From positions 8,969,117 through 9,033,116 of the forward strand of contig NC_069125.1 of NCBI RefSeq assembly GCF_026914265.1: a stretch of DNA of 64,000 nucleotides, given 5' to 3'. Below, in pieces: positions 1 to 12,540 of the stretch; position 1 is the first letter of the stretch, and every line of letters starts with the position of its first letter. The position numbers were made by a program, and so were the translations under genes. Under the pieces are notes generated by a model. The model was not told where the DNA came from. It made no database searches and saw nothing but the letters and a program-made list of their open reading frames with translations. Origin of the DNA: Mya arenaria (taxonomy: Eukaryota > Mollusca > Bivalvia > Myida > Myidae).

Positions 1-13
1 ATCCTTTTTGTCG

Positions 14-98
<85 letters not shown>

Positions 99-227
99 AT
101 TAATAGCTTTCAAAGAACGATCTATTTTTGTATTGAATTGTTGTTGCTTCTTGTGGATACCCAATTAAACACGTAAACAAGCACATCATTCTGCTGCAAA
201 ACAGTACGGTAAGTTTGTCTTACAATG

Positions 228-248
228 GATTTAGTGTTTTTGAATCCT
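228..248 (-). promoter_or_regulatory. Putative snRNA-type 3' box downstream of U3
   Basis: Just past the U3 3' end on the minus strand is a conserved ATTCAAAAACAC stretch. It loosely fits the 3' box of polymerase II snRNA genes, which directs Integrator-dependent 3'-end formation. A similar ATTCAAACAC follows the truncated U3 relics. The match is weak and based on position. Confidence 0.3.
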
Positions 249-251
249 AGC

Positions 252-472
252 ACCACTCAGAATGCGCCCCTTTCCTCCAACTCCCCACTAAGGGAGGAGA
301 GGAACGTTCATCAATGACAGGGACCGTGCCGCTATGACCCAGCGGCGGACCCTGCCCGCTTCGCGCTCAGAAAGGGGCGCTCTGTCTCGTCCTCGTGGTG
401 TTAGGTCCCGTCAGTTTTACCTGACGTCCTGGCGACACTTACTATAGAAATGATCCCTAAGAGTAAGGTCTT
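252..472 (-). ncRNA. U3: U3 small nucleolar RNA, copy 1
   Basis: U3 is the box C/D RNA that guides early 18S pre-rRNA cleavage in the nucleolar SSU processome by pairing with the 5'ETS and 18S sequences. Read on the minus strand, this 221-nt copy starts AAGACC. It has the A/A' core GGGATCATTTCTATAGT at nt 16-32, the hinge motif ACCACGAGGA, the C'-like TGAGCGCGAAG, the B/C element CATTGATGAACG and a 3'-terminal box D in TCTGAGTGGT. Human U3 is 217 nt with the same order of elements. This copy has the 'UUAG' apical loop in the 3' hairpin (class A, copies 1-8). An AAT microsatellite (15-96) lies downstream of its 3' end. Confidence 0.97.
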
Positions 473-508
473 AACTATTCAGTGTTTTGAGTAGTATATA
501 TTTCAGTG

Positions 509-530
509 CTCTATATCAATAGCAAGGTTT
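509..530 (-). promoter_or_regulatory. Putative U3 proximal sequence element (PSE)
   Basis: Animal U3 genes are transcribed by RNA polymerase II from a PSE centred roughly 50-60 bp upstream of the start. The block with plus-strand core CTATATCAATAGCAAGG lies 37-58 bp upstream of the first U3 nucleotide. It occurs at the same offset and unchanged in the copies I compared, including decayed unit 16, where it is at 48,579-48,600. The position is what is seen; the assignment as PSE is inference because I have no molluscan consensus to match. Confidence 0.45.
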
Positions 531-1552
531 CAGTATTTAACTTACATTAACTACTATTTTTGAGTGTTAAATTCACACAATAATATTTCGTTTAATGTCC
601 GTACTATTTCAATTGAACATTGTTTACTTGTTTACAATTATAATTGTATACATACATGGACAAACTCAAAACTATCTCTTTAGTCACATTTCCCTCAAAA
701 TTGTGTGCCTTTTAGCAATAGACTCAACAATTAGTGACTTGGTAGTAACTCCATCTATTCAGGATAAAGTCAGTACTAGTTACCTCGCTTTTGTTGATAG
801 CCCAACGTTACTATTTCGTGTCGGAAATGGATGGCGTGTGGTCCGAACTCGAAAAGAAACTCCGCTTTGAGCAGCATCAACCTAATAAAAGAAAGTAGCA
901 TTTAAAGTTTCAACAGGCTGAGATATTACACAAACGCGGGAAATGAATGCATTGCATGCACGTATTGGCCGTCCTGGTGGGCAAAGAAGTTGGCAATTTA
1001 GAGTGAAAAATCGAATCACGGACATAAAAACCATGAAATGAAAACTTACTTCTAGTGTTTACATGTCCGTGACCATATACAACATATCAGTTGTATATAT
1101 ACATTCAAACCCGATCAACAGAATTACTTGCGAATGACATCAACCAAACACATGCCTGCATTTTGTTCAGCTGTCACTGGCGGTTCAATGCGGGGCGTAT
1201 CCATAAACGAACTGGTCATATTTCACATTATTTAAACCCAACGGCTTGCAGACAACAGGTTTTCAACCGAACCGTAGATTCGAATATGGAGGTGTGTCCA
1301 AACACAGTTTCACATAAAACAAGTCAAGAACGTACAAGTTAAGCAGAAAAGGGGCATTTGAACTGAAAATCTAGCATTCCATTTTTTTTTAAAGACAGGA
1401 AATGCCCAAATTTACTTCCAGTGTATTTTAGACAGAAATTTGACCTCCACCATTTCGACACTATCTCATTCCAACTGTTTACTGCTACTTTTAGCCAACC
1501 ATTTATAACAATCTTGTACGAATTAATCATTGAAATTTAAAAAAAATGTTCC

Positions 1553-2913
1553 TGCTAACGGGAACACTTTTGTTGACTTGATAGGCAGAACCACCTTGCT
1601 AAATAAACACCCGTCCTTGTTTAAAAGATTTAAGCATAATTTAAAAATCTACTGCTTGTTGCCTTGAAATACTTTTAATTCACTTCTCACCACAATTGAC
1701 ATAAGATATTCGCATGGTTCATTTACACACAACGTAAAACTATCAATTTTGAATTGACAAAAGCATTGTCTCTAAAGCAATAAGTAATTTACTAGAATAG
1801 TACATAGTGTAAATTAGATAACATGCACATTTGCTTTTAGAGTACGATTTTATATTTTAAATCCGGATTTAATTGTGACTTGATTATGCATTATGGTTAA
1901 ATGTTTTATTATACAGTACATACTTGCTATCTACTTTCGAATTTGCAAATGTAAAATAGCTACTAACAGAGCGGTAAGTTACTTTTGTATATTCATATAC
2001 GCGGTTAACGTTGTGCAATCCCGGGTGAGCCATAGCATTGTGGATCTATATGCGTACATGCGCACATTAAACCGAGCCAAAAGCGTTTGAACCTCTGCTA
2101 ACGAGAAGACTTCGATCGACTTGTTAGTCAGAACCACCATGTTAATTCGACACTCATCTTTTTCGATTTTTGTTTTTTAACATTTAAATATAAACAATTA
2201 CGTGTATGTGGTTGTTGTTTTATTATCAGAAAATTAACCTTAAGAACCTGGTTTCAGGAATAAACGTAATTCGAATAAGAAACTAAGCCAGCTGATTGGG
2301 TTGTTATTATTACTGTCTAATAGGATTATAGGATTAAATTCGATAAAAATGTTTTCTCTCTGTTTTTCTTTAAATGACACCAGTTAATTAATCAGGCAGA
2401 AATCGCTCAAGATTTTTGTGTTTGAATATTGGCTCCACTCAGAATGCGCCACTTTCCTTCAACGCTCCACTTAGGGGGGAGAGGAACGATCATCGTGTCT
2501 TATTTGAAAGAAATAAGATTTTCAGATCTAGTATTTCAAATCAAACACTCATTCGACAAAGCAAAGCTAGTTTTATGTCGTAATTCCATTAACAATAATG
2601 TGTACCTATAAAACGTTGGTTCAAAAACATATAATTTTAAGTGACTTGGTAGTGATAGGTAACTCTATCGGAACAGGATAAGCTTAAATACTAGTTATCT
2701 CGCTTTTGTTAAGCTCAATATGTTACAGCCATTTATAGACGCGAGAAATCATCATATAAGTACTAGATTTTCGTTGTGCAATTCCGGGGTGAGCCGTAGC
2801 ATTGTGGATCTTTGTACAACCGAGCCGAAAGCGTTTGAACTTCTGCTAACAAGGTGACTTCGGTCTACTTGTTAGTCAGAGAGCACCTTGCTAATTCGAC
2901 ACTCATCCTTTTT
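1553..2913. repeat. Internal duplication inside the array unit (shown for unit 1)
   Basis: The block running from 'gttgtgcaat' to 'cgacactcatc' occurs at 2010-2163 and again at 2773-2913. A third, partial copy of its end (gctaacgg...cttgctaaat) is at 1553-1620. The block around 'agtgacttggtag' occurs at 732-822 and again at 2639-2728. The order U3 / block X / block Y is therefore present twice in each unit. This means the 2.9-kb unit grew from an older, shorter U3 unit that duplicated and whose second U3 then shrank to a relic. Confidence 0.8.
2434..2494 (-). pseudogene. Truncated U3 relic, unit 1 (3' domain only)
   Basis: On the minus strand it runs from GATGATCGTTCC (the box C region) through the 3' hairpin to box D (CTGAGTGG). 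All U3 sequence 5' of box C is missing, so boxes A/A' and the hinge are absent and it cannot act as U3. The box C region GATGATCG is closer to the vertebrate U3 form than that of the intact copies. No PSE-like block is present at the expected place. Confidence 0.9.
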
Positions 2914-2917
2914 GTCG

Positions 2918-2999
<82 letters not shown>

Positions 3000-3152
3000 A
3001 TTAATAGCTTTCAAAGAACGATCTATTTTTGTATTGAATTGTTGTTGCTTCTTGTGGATACCCAATTAAACACGTAAACAAGCACATCATTCTGCTGCAA
3101 AACAGTACGGTAAGTTTGTCTTACAATGGATTTAGTGTTTTTGAATCCTAGC

Positions 3153-3373
3153 ACCACTCAGAATGCGCCCCTTTCCTCCAACTCCCCACTAAGGGAGGAG
3201 AGGAACGTTCATCAATGACAGGGACCGTGCCGCTATGACCCAGCGGCGGACCCTGCCCGCTTCGCGCTCAGAAAGGGGCGCTCTGTCTCGTCCTCGTGGT
3301 GTTAGGTCCCGTCAGTTTTACCTGACGTCCTGGCGACACTTACTATAGAAATGATCCCTAAGAGTAAGGTCTT
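3153..3373 (-). ncRNA. U3: U3 small nucleolar RNA, copy 2
   Basis: This is the same 221-nt class A sequence as copy 1, with all U3 boxes and the 5' AAGACC end intact. The unit around it is almost identical to unit 1, offset by 2901 bp. An AAT tract (2919-2997) lies downstream of the gene. Confidence 0.97.
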
Positions 3374-5334
3374 AACTATTCAGTGTTTTGAGTAGTATAT
3401 ATTTCAGTGCTCTATATCAATAGCAAGGTTTCAGTATTTAACTTACATTAACTACTATTTTTGAGTGTTAAATTCACACAATAATATTTCGTTTAATGTC
3501 CGTACTATTTCAATTGAACATTGTTTACTTGTTTACAATTATAATTGTATACATACATGGACAAACTCAAAACTATCTGTTTAGTCACATTTCCCTCAAA
3601 ATTGTGTGCCTTTTAGCAATAGACTCAACAATTAGTGACTTGGTAGTAACTCCATCTATTCAGGATAAAGTCAGTACTAGTTACCTCGCTTTTGTTGATA
3701 GCCCAACGTTACTATTTCGTGTCGGAAATGGATGGCGTGTGGTCCGAACTCGAAAAGAAACTCCGCTTTGAGCAGCATCAACCTAATAAAAGAAAGTAGC
3801 ATTTAAAGTTTCAACAGGCTGAGATATTACACAAACGCGGGAAATGAATGCATTGCATGCACGTATTGGCCGTCCTGGTGGGCAAAGAAGTTGGCAATTT
3901 AGAGTGAAAAATCGAATCACGGACATAAAAACCATGAAATGAAAACTTACTTCTAGTGTTTACATGTCCGTGACCATATACAACATATCAGTTGTATATA
4001 TACATTCAAACCCGATCAACAGAATTACTTGCGAATGACATTAACCAAACACATGCCTGCATTTTGTTCAGCTGTCACTGGCGGTTCAATGCGGGGCGTA
4101 TCCATAAACGAACTGGTCATATTTCACATTATTTAAACCCAACGGCTTGCAGACAACAGGTTTTCAACCGAACCGTAGATTCGAATATGGAGGTGTGTCC
4201 AAACACAGTTTCACATAAAACAAGTCAAGAACGTACAAGTTAAGCAGAAAAGGGGCATTTGAACTGAAAATCTAGCATTCCATTTTTTTTTAAAGACAGG
4301 AAATGCCCAAATTTACTTCCAGTGTATTTTAGACAGAAATTTGACCTCCACCATTTCGACACTATCTCATTCCAACTGTTTACTGCTACTTTTAGCCAAC
4401 CATTTATAACAATCTTGTACGAATTAATCATTGAAATTTAAAAAAAATGTTCCTGCTAACGGGAACACTTTTGTTGACTTGATAGTCAGAACCACCTTGC
4501 TAAATAAACACCCGTCCTTGTTTAAAAGATTTAAGCATAATTTAAAAATCTACTGCTTGTTGCCTTGAAATACTTTTAATTCACTTCTCACCACAATTGA
4601 CATAAGATATTCGCATGGTTCATTTACACACAACGTAAAACTATTAATTTTGAATTGACAAAAGCATTGTCTCTAAAGCAATAAGTAATTTACTAGAATA
4701 GTACATAGTGTAAATTAGATAACATGCACATTTGCTTTTAGAGTACGATTTTATATTTTAAATCCGGATTTAATTGTGACTTGATTATGCATTATGGTTA
4801 AATGTTTTATTATACAGTACATACTTGCTATCTACTTTCGAATTTGCAAATGTAAAATAGCTACTAACAGAGCGGTAAGTTACTTTTGTATATTCATATG
4901 CGCGGTTAACGTTGTGCAATCCCGGGTGAGCCGTCGCATTGTGGATTTATATGCGTACATGCACATTCAACCGAGCCAAAAGCGTTTGAACCTCTGCTAA
5001 CGAGAAGACTTCGGTCGACTTGTTAGTCAGAACCACCATGCTAATTCGACACTCATCTTTTTCGATTTTTTGTTTTTTTAACATTTAAATATAAACAATA
5101 ACGTGTATGTGGTTGTTGATTTATTATCAGAAAATTAACCTTAAGAACCTGGTTTCAGGAATAAACGTAATTCGAATAAGAAACTAAGCCAGCTGATTGG
5201 GTTGTTATTATTACTGTCTAATAGGATTATAGGATTAAATTCGGTAAAAATGTTTTCTCTCTGTTTTTCTTTAAATGACACAAGTTAATTAATCAGGCAG
5301 AAATCGCTCAAGGTTTTTGTGTTTGAATATTGGC

Positions 5335-5395
5335 TCCACTCAGAATGCGCCACTTTCCTTCAACGCTCCACTTAGGGGGGAGAGGAACGATCATC
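5335..5395 (-). pseudogene. Truncated U3 relic, unit 2
   Basis: The relic has the same structure as in unit 1: the box C region GATGATCG, the 3' hairpin and box D only. Confidence 0.9.
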
Positions 5396-5818
5396 GTGTC
5401 TTATTTGAAAGAAATAAGATTTTCAGATCTAGTATTTCAAATCAAACACTCATTCGACAAAGCAAAGCTAGTTTTATGTCGTAATTCCCTTAACAATAAT
5501 GTGTACCTATAAAACGTTGGTTCAAAAACATATAATTATAAGTGACTTGGTAGTGATAGGTAACTCTATCGGAACAGGATAAGCTTAAATACTAGTTATC
5601 TCGCTTTTGTTAAGCTCAATATGTTACAGCCATTTATAGACGCGAGAAATCATCATATAAGTACTAGATTTTCGTTGTGCAATTCCGGGGTGAGCCGTAG
5701 CATTGTGGATCTTTGTACAACCGAGCCGAAAGCGTTTGAACTTCTGCTAACAAGGTGACTTCGGTCTACTTGTTAGTCAGAGAGCACCTTGCTAATTCGA
5801 CACTCATCCTTTTTGTCG

Positions 5819-5855
<37 letters not shown>

Positions 5856-6036
5856 TTTTTTTTTTAAATAATAATAATAATGAATTAATAGCTTTCAAAG
5901 AACGATCTATTTTTGTATTGAATTGTTGTTGCTTCTTGTGGATATCCAATTAAACACGTAAACAAGCACATCATTCTGCTGCAAAACAGTACGGTAAGTT
6001 TGTCTTACAATGGATTTAGTGTTTTTGAATCCTAGC

Positions 6037-6257
6037 ACCACTCAGAATGCGCCCCTTTCCTCCAACTCCCCACTAAGGGAGGAGAGGAACGTTCATCAAT
6101 GACAGGGACCGTGCCGCTATGACCCAGCGGCGGACCCTGCCCGCTTCGCGCTCAGAAAGGGGCGCTCTGTCTCGTCCTCGTGGTGTTAGGTCCCGTCAGT
6201 TTTACCTGACGTCCTGGCGACACTTACTATAGAAATGATCCCTAAGAGTAAGGTCTT
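6037..6257 (-). ncRNA. U3: U3 small nucleolar RNA, copy 3
   Basis: This is a 221-nt class A U3 with all boxes intact. It begins a type II spacer unit, the first half of the dimeric repeat seen in units 3-8. Its downstream AAT tract (5821-5880) is interrupted by a T-run. Confidence 0.97.
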
Positions 6258-8202
6258 AACTATTCAGTGTTTTGAGTAGTATATATTTCAGTGCTCTATA
6301 TCAATAGCAAGGTTTCAATATTTAACTTACATTAACTACTATTTTTGAGTGTTAAATTCACACAATAATATTTCGTTTAATGTCCGTACTATTTCAATTG
6401 AACATTGTTTACTTGTTTACAACTATAATTGTATACATACATGGACAAACTCAAAACTATCTCTTTAGTCACATTTCCCTCAAAATGGTGTGCCTTTTAG
6501 CAATAGACTCAACAATTAGTGACTTGGTAGTAACTCCATCTATTTAGGATAAAGTCAGTACTAGTTACCTCGCTTTTGTTGATAGCCCAACGTTTCTGTT
6601 TCGTGTCGGAAATGGATGGCGTGTGGTCCGAACTAAAAAAAAAACTCCGCTTTGAGCAGCATCAACCTAATAAAAGAAAGTAGCATTTAAACTTTCAACA
6701 GGCTGAGATATTACAAAAACGCGGGAAATGAATACGTATTGGCAGTCCTGGTGGGCAAAGAAGTTGAGAATTTAGAGTGAAAAATCGAATCACGGACATA
6801 TACACCATGAAATGAAAAGTTACTTCTAGTGTTTACATGTCCGTGACCATATACAACATATCAGTTGTCTATATACATTCAAGCCCGATCAACAGAATTA
6901 CTTGCGAATGACATCACCAAACACATGCCTGCATTTTGTTCAGCTGTCACTGGCGATTCAATGCGGGGCGTATCCATAAACGAACTGGTCATATTTCACC
7001 TTATTTAAACCTAACGGCTTGCAGACAACAGGTTTTCAACCGAACGTTAGATTCGAATATGGAGGTGTGTCCAAACACAGATTCACATAAAACCAGCCAA
7101 GTACGTACAAATTTAGCAGAAAAAAGGCATTTGAACTGAAAATCTAGAATTCCCTTATTTTAAAGACAGGAAATGCCCAAATTTACTTCCAATGTATTTT
7201 AGACAGAAATTTGACCTCCACCATTTCGACACTATCTCATTCCAACTTTTTATTCCTCATTTTAGCCAACCATTTATAACAATCATGTACGAATTAATCA
7301 TTGGAATTAAAAAAAAATGTTCCAGCTAACGGGGAAACTTTTGTCGACTTGTTAGTCAGAACCGCCTTGCTAAATCAACACCCGTCCCTTGTTTTTAAGA
7401 TTGAAGCATAATTTAAAATTCTACTGTTTGTTGCCTTGAAATACTTTTAATTCACTTCTCACCACAAGTGACATAAGATATTCGCATGTTTCATTTATAC
7501 ACCGCGTAAAACAATCAATTTTGAATTGAAAAAATCATTGCCTCTAAAGCAATAAGTAATTTACTAGAATAGTACATAGTGTAAATTAAATAACATGCAC
7601 ATTGGCTTTTTAAGTACGATTTCATATTTTAAATCCGGATTTAATTATGACTTTATTATGAATTATGGTTAAATGTTTTATTATCAAATACATACTTACT
7701 ATCTACTTTCGAATTTGCAAGTGTATAGTAGCTACTAACAGAGCGGTAAGGTACGTTGGTATATTCATATACACGGTTAACGTTGTGCAATCCCGGGTGA
7801 GCCGTAGCATTGTGGATCTATATGCGTACATGCACATTCAACCGAGCCAAAAGCGTTTGAACCTCTGCTAACGAGAAGACTTCGGTCGACTTGTTAGTCA
7901 GAACCACCATGCTAATTCGACACTCATCTTTTTCGATTTTTGTTTTTTAACATTTAAATATAAACAATTACGTTTATGTGGTTGTTGATTTATTAGCAGA
8001 AAATTAACCTTAAGGGCCTGGTTTCAGGAATAAACGTAATTCGAATACGTAACTAAGCCACATGATTGGGTTGCTTCCATTACTGTCTAATAGGATTATA
8101 GGATTGCATTTGGTAAAATGTTCTCTCTGTTTTTTCCTTTAAGTGACACCAGATAATTAATAAGGCAGCTATTGCTAAAGATGTTTGTATTTGAATATTG
8201 GC

Positions 8203-8263
8203 TCCACTCAGAATGCGCCACTTTCCTTCAGCGCTCCACTTAGGGTGGAGAGGAACCTACATC
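8203..8263 (-). pseudogene. Truncated U3 relic, unit 3
   Basis: The relic keeps the 3' hairpin and box D. Its box C region has drifted to GATGTAGGTTCC, so it is more degenerate than the relics in units 1 and 2. This form is typical of type II units. Confidence 0.88.
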
Positions 8264-8781
8264 GTGTCTTATTTGAAAGAAATAAGATTTTCAGATCTAT
8301 TATTTTAATTCGAACACTCATTCGATAAGCAAAGCTAGTATTATGTCGTAATTCCCTTAACAATAATGTGTACCTATAAAACGTTGGTTCAAAAAATAAT
8401 ATAATTAAAAGTGACTTGGTAGTGATAAGTAACTCCATCGGAACAGGTTAAGTTTAAATACTAGTTACCTCGCTTTTGTTAAGCTCAATATGTAACAGCC
8501 ATATATAGACGCGAGAAATCATCATATAAGTACTAGGTTTTCGTTGTGCAATTCCGGGGTGAGCCGTAGCATTGTGGATCTTTGTACAACCGAGCCAAAA
8601 GCGTTTGAACTTCTGCTAACAAGGTGACTTTGGTCTACTTGTTAGTCAGAGACCACCTTGCTAATTCGACACTCATCCTTTTTGCCGTATATTTGTGTTG
8701 AATACATACTTCTACTAAAAATATTAACAATAATAATAAAATAAATAAAAATGATAATAATAATAATGATTATAATAATAA

Positions 8782-8825
<44 letters not shown>

Positions 8826-8905
8826 TAAACACATTAAAGGCACACCATTCTGCTGCAATACAGTAAGTTTGTCTTGCGATGGATATAGTTTATTTGAATC
8901 CTAGC

Positions 8906-9126
8906 ACCACTCAGAATGCGCCCCTTTCCTCCAACTCCCCACTAAGGGAGGAGAGGAACGTTCATCAATGACAGGGACCGTGCCGCTATGACCCAGCGGC
9001 GGACCCTGCCCGCTTCGCGCTCAGAAAGGGGCGCTCTGTCTCGTCCTCGTGGTGTTAGGTCCCGTCAGTTTTACCTGACGTCCTGGCGACACTTACTATA
9101 GAAATGATCCCTAAGAGTAAGGTCTT
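8906..9126 (-). ncRNA. U3: U3 small nucleolar RNA, copy 4
   Basis: This is a 221-nt class A U3. Its unit is split by the 4.28-kb insertion at 9802-14080, which lies about 675 bp upstream of the U3 start and leaves the gene and its PSE-like block untouched. The downstream AAT/AAG tract (8728-8824) runs straight into 'ttaaacac', so the 'gcgttcaaagaacgatctg' stretch present in most units is deleted here. Confidence 0.97.
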
Positions 9127-9899
9127 AACTATTCAGTGTTTTGAGTTGTATATATTTCAGTGCTCTATATCAATAGCAAGGTTTCAGTATTTAACTTACA
9201 TTAACTACTATTTTTGAGTGTTAAATTCACACAATAATATTTCGTTTAATGTCCGTACTATTTCAATTGAACATTGTTTACTTGTTTACAATTATGGTTG
9301 TATACATACATGGACAAACTCAAAACTATCTCTTTAGTCACATTTCCCTCAAAATGGTGTGCCTTTTAGCAATAGACTCAACAATTAGTGACTTGGTAGT
9401 AACTCCATCGATTCAGGATAATCGCTTTTGTTGATAGCCCAACGTTTCTGTTTCGTGTCGGAAATGGATGGCGTGTGGTCCGGACTCAAAAAGAAATCCG
9501 CTTTGAGCAGCACCAACCTAATAAAAAAGTAGCATTTAAACTTTCAACAGGCTGAGATATTACAAAAACGTGGGAAATGAATACGTATTGGCAGTCCTGG
9601 TGGGCAAAGAAGTTGGCAATTTAGAGTGAAAAATTGAATCACGGACATAAAACCCAAAAAATGAAAACTTACTTCTAGTGTTTACATGTCCGTGACCATA
9701 TACAACAGATCAGTTGTCTATATACATTCAAGCCCGATCAACAGAATTACTTGCGAATGACATCACCAAACACATGTCTGCATTTTGTTCAGCTGTCAAT
9801 GCAATCGTAACAACTCGGCCATCTCCGGCAAGCTTCGAGATAGACCTCGTAAATAGTAGTAAGGATATTCGAAAGTGCGATGCGGCTGCCGGCGATTAA

Positions 9900-10524
9900 C
9901 ACCGTTTTCAATCCGCGTAAAGAAGGCCCATTGTAACAACAAGGAAATGGATTGTGTTAAATTAAATGTGCTTGTTTAAGAGAAAATATTTATTGTAACC
10001 TCAAAGAATGTTCGTTTTATGAATATTTAGATGTTTCCTTATAGTTGAAGGACTCTGTTTCCTCTAGAAAAATCGTGAGCACACAGAAAATGTACTTGAC
10101 TGTCATTGGAATGATCATACGGTTCATGGCATGCATGAATCATTACATCGGATTAAATGCATGCATGGACTAAATGCCAACATTTTCTCAACAGTTATAG
10201 GAATACCCTATGAAATGTAAGTTTTAAGTCATACTTTGCCGTGTTATTTTTCACACCATGCCTTGCCATTAAAACAACATTACTATTCTGTAAAATCATT
10301 GATTGCATTGTTCAGACTTTTGGATTGTGGTAGGATGGGTGTGAGCTTGGCACCCAGTCAGCTTTACCAGCTGAAATCTATGCATGTCTTTACTTCAGCA
10401 TTATTGGGTTTGGGCTGCAGTTTTTTTTTTTGTGTAAACAGTTCTGTGGGGTTGAGGTGGGGCGGTGACTATCCACACAGTAAGCTCAATTGTTAGAGTA
10501 CCAATACAACGTTCATGTGTATAT
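9900..10524. other. Non-coding stretch inside the insertion
   Basis: The first 100 bp of the insertion are GC-rich, with gene-end character (ccggagatggccgag on the minus strand). The rest is AT-rich, with no ORF or splice pattern I can support. Confidence 0.4.
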
Positions 10525-10525
10525 G

Positions 10526-10833
10526 CACCAGACAATTGTAACCACGGCCTCCCCAGATCTGGGAATTAGTGGGGACTTTGACTTTCAGTACAGCCAAACC
10601 CGGCTAAAATCCCCACCCTGCGCGGACGATCCAATGGCAAAATCCCTGCCAAATTCCCCCACACCCCAGGGACTCTAGGTAAGGTCCATTCCCCTCTATA
10701 TTTTAAGCGAAGATAAAACCACCGCATTCAACCAGCACTGCAGGGCCACCTGATAGGTAAAAACACGGCCCATTTCCCCTGGTTAACCCCAGTATTCCCC
10801 CGGACCTGGGGTGGGGTTACAATTGACTGGTGC
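10526..10833. mobile_element. MITE-like element with 17-bp inverted ends
   Basis: It begins CACCAGACAATTGTAACC and ends with the inverted form GGTTACAATTGACTGGTG, 16 of 17 core bases matching after one change. The 308-bp GC-rich interior (cccagatctgggaatt, ccggacctggggt) contrasts with the AT-rich surroundings. The flanking 'tg/ca' leaves no clear target duplication. I recall similar sequences as a common repeat in bivalve genomes. Confidence 0.65.
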
Positions 10834-12106
10834 ACTAAGTTGACAGATCTTGTCTTAAAATTGTATTTGTTCAAGGCAGATCATGCTTCACTTTACCTCC
10901 TAGGCTGTGGATAAAACACACTCATTAGAAGTTTCCTTACACATTATACTTGTCTAAATCTATAATTATTAGTCTCAATATCTTTGAGTCAATTGTCATT
11001 TTTTATTAAAAACAACAACACCAAAAGAGTACCTGATAAGATACTAAACTGATTTATTTTTTTGTAAATAAAAGCCTTAAACAAATATTTAGCCAGGTTA
11101 CTAAGCTTTTCAGCAATGTATACCAGACTTTTTTCAATAATACTTAATCTATTTTGAATAATTAGCCTTTAGATCACTCTTCAGCAAATGACTCTTTTAT
11201 GTCCAACTCCATAAAATGCAAACAAGAATAATTACAGTTTGGATCAACATGTCTCTTAATTTTATTTTTAATATTAGTCAAGTAATAACAGAGCCATGTG
11301 TATGCAATCCAATGTAAAACTAATGATAAATTAGGTTTTGCTCCCATTTTTACTTTCATTTCTGTGCCAAGCCCTTTTAAGTGCATTGAGTCTTTTGGGA
11401 GACTTCACAATATTTCTGGCGCTTAATCCCCATATATGGCTTAAAGTTGCCATACAAATTTAAGTCTTCATTACAAAATATACTGTATGTCTCCACTTTA
11501 ACCATAAACACACAATGAGAGGACTATTTAAAGCATTACCGTGTGTCAGAATTATAGATCTTTCTTTACATTTTATTTGTCTAATTGTATTACCGGTCTC
11601 TTTAGCAATATCCTTGTGCCTCTTTGAGTACTTGGCTTGACAGTTTGGTTTTTAATACATTGTTTTGAATGTTTTATTTGTACACAACAATGATGATGAT
11701 GATGATGACACTATGCTATGCCAAAACCTCAACACATTTTCTTCAAACAAAAAAGGACAGTCATTCAGAATAACTTTTATTACATCATTTGAGAAAATAA
11801 ACTCATACAATCAACGAAATAAACATGCATCTGTAAAAGCACAAGTCATGTTATGTGTTCGTTAAATTCAACTTAATAAAGAAAATAAATATTGGTTGCA
11901 GTAAGCAATGCGCATCACTTCTAATAAACATTCCAACAGACTGAAAAATAAATCAACACAAATGGAAAAACTGTTTGCAAGTCAGCTAGTACTTATTGTA
12001 TGCCTTATCAGATTGCTATGCAAGCTGGAAGCTTACAAAATCACTCTTAAGTCTGTTGCCTAAGAAGAAACAAGTATGGACATCCTTTTCCTGAGGTCAA
12101 GAGAAA
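10834..12106. other. AT-rich stretch, possible 3' UTR side of the small spliced gene
   Basis: I see no protein gene. There are several minus-strand AATAAA signals (for example 11,673-11,678), so a 3' UTR of the micro-gene ending here is possible. A GAT microsatellite lies at 11,691-11,708. Confidence 0.35.
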
Positions 12107-12109
12107 GTA

Positions 12110-12170
12110 TCTTGGAGGTCTTGAACTCACAACCTTGAATTTGGGGCTTATCCTCTAGACCACTTTCACC
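12110..12170 (-). mobile_element. tRNA-derived SINE remnant
   Basis: On the minus strand there is an A-box-like TGGTCTAGAGGA (12,162-12,151), followed about 30 nt later by a B-box-like GAGTTCAAGACC (12,128-12,117). This is the spacing of a tRNA-derived polymerase III promoter. It does not fold into a convincing tRNA, and no clear tail or target duplication is seen. Confidence 0.5.
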
Positions 12171-12540
12171 TTTTCACATTTTAAAGAGCCCAGTTTACAT
12201 TATGGCATTTGCAAGGATGTGCTCTATTAACAGATTTTCTGAAGTCTTAAAAATTGAACTGAACAAAATAGTTCTCCTTTATTTGGTCTGCCGATGCCAT
12301 CTGTTTCTGTTTTTGTAGTTATCTTCCCTCCATAATATAGGAAAACCACTTAAAGCGTATATAAATCCTTTATCATTTTACCCTTTTAAAATATATGTTC
12401 AGATTTATTTAATAATCATGGACCAACAGATGACTTTTATCTTCACATCAGTATGTAAGTCATCAAATATTTGAGATGACAAGATGTTCCACTGAACGCT
12501 TTGTTTCCATCTTGCACTCATTTTTCCAAGGAAGGCGTTG

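Noticed and set aside
252-472. U2, 7SK or RNase P RNA as identity of the conserved GC-rich block
   Set aside because: The 5' AAGAC end, the GGGATCATTTCTATAGT core, the C'/B/C/D box order and the length fit U3 alone.
595-870. Recurring ORFs of 60-103 codons across the array (for example MSVLFQLN..., MVKCFII..., MINSYK...)
   Set aside because: They lie in U3 spacers, change length between units through indels, and resemble no protein I know. They recur only because the DNA repeats.
10236-10678. Two ORFs of 86 and 62 codons in the insertion
   Set aside because: They overlap or abut a MITE and have no recognisable domain or splice support.
12110-12170. Functional tRNA gene
   Set aside because: A- and B-box-like motifs are present but the arms do not pair into a cloverleaf. 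A SINE remnant fits better.
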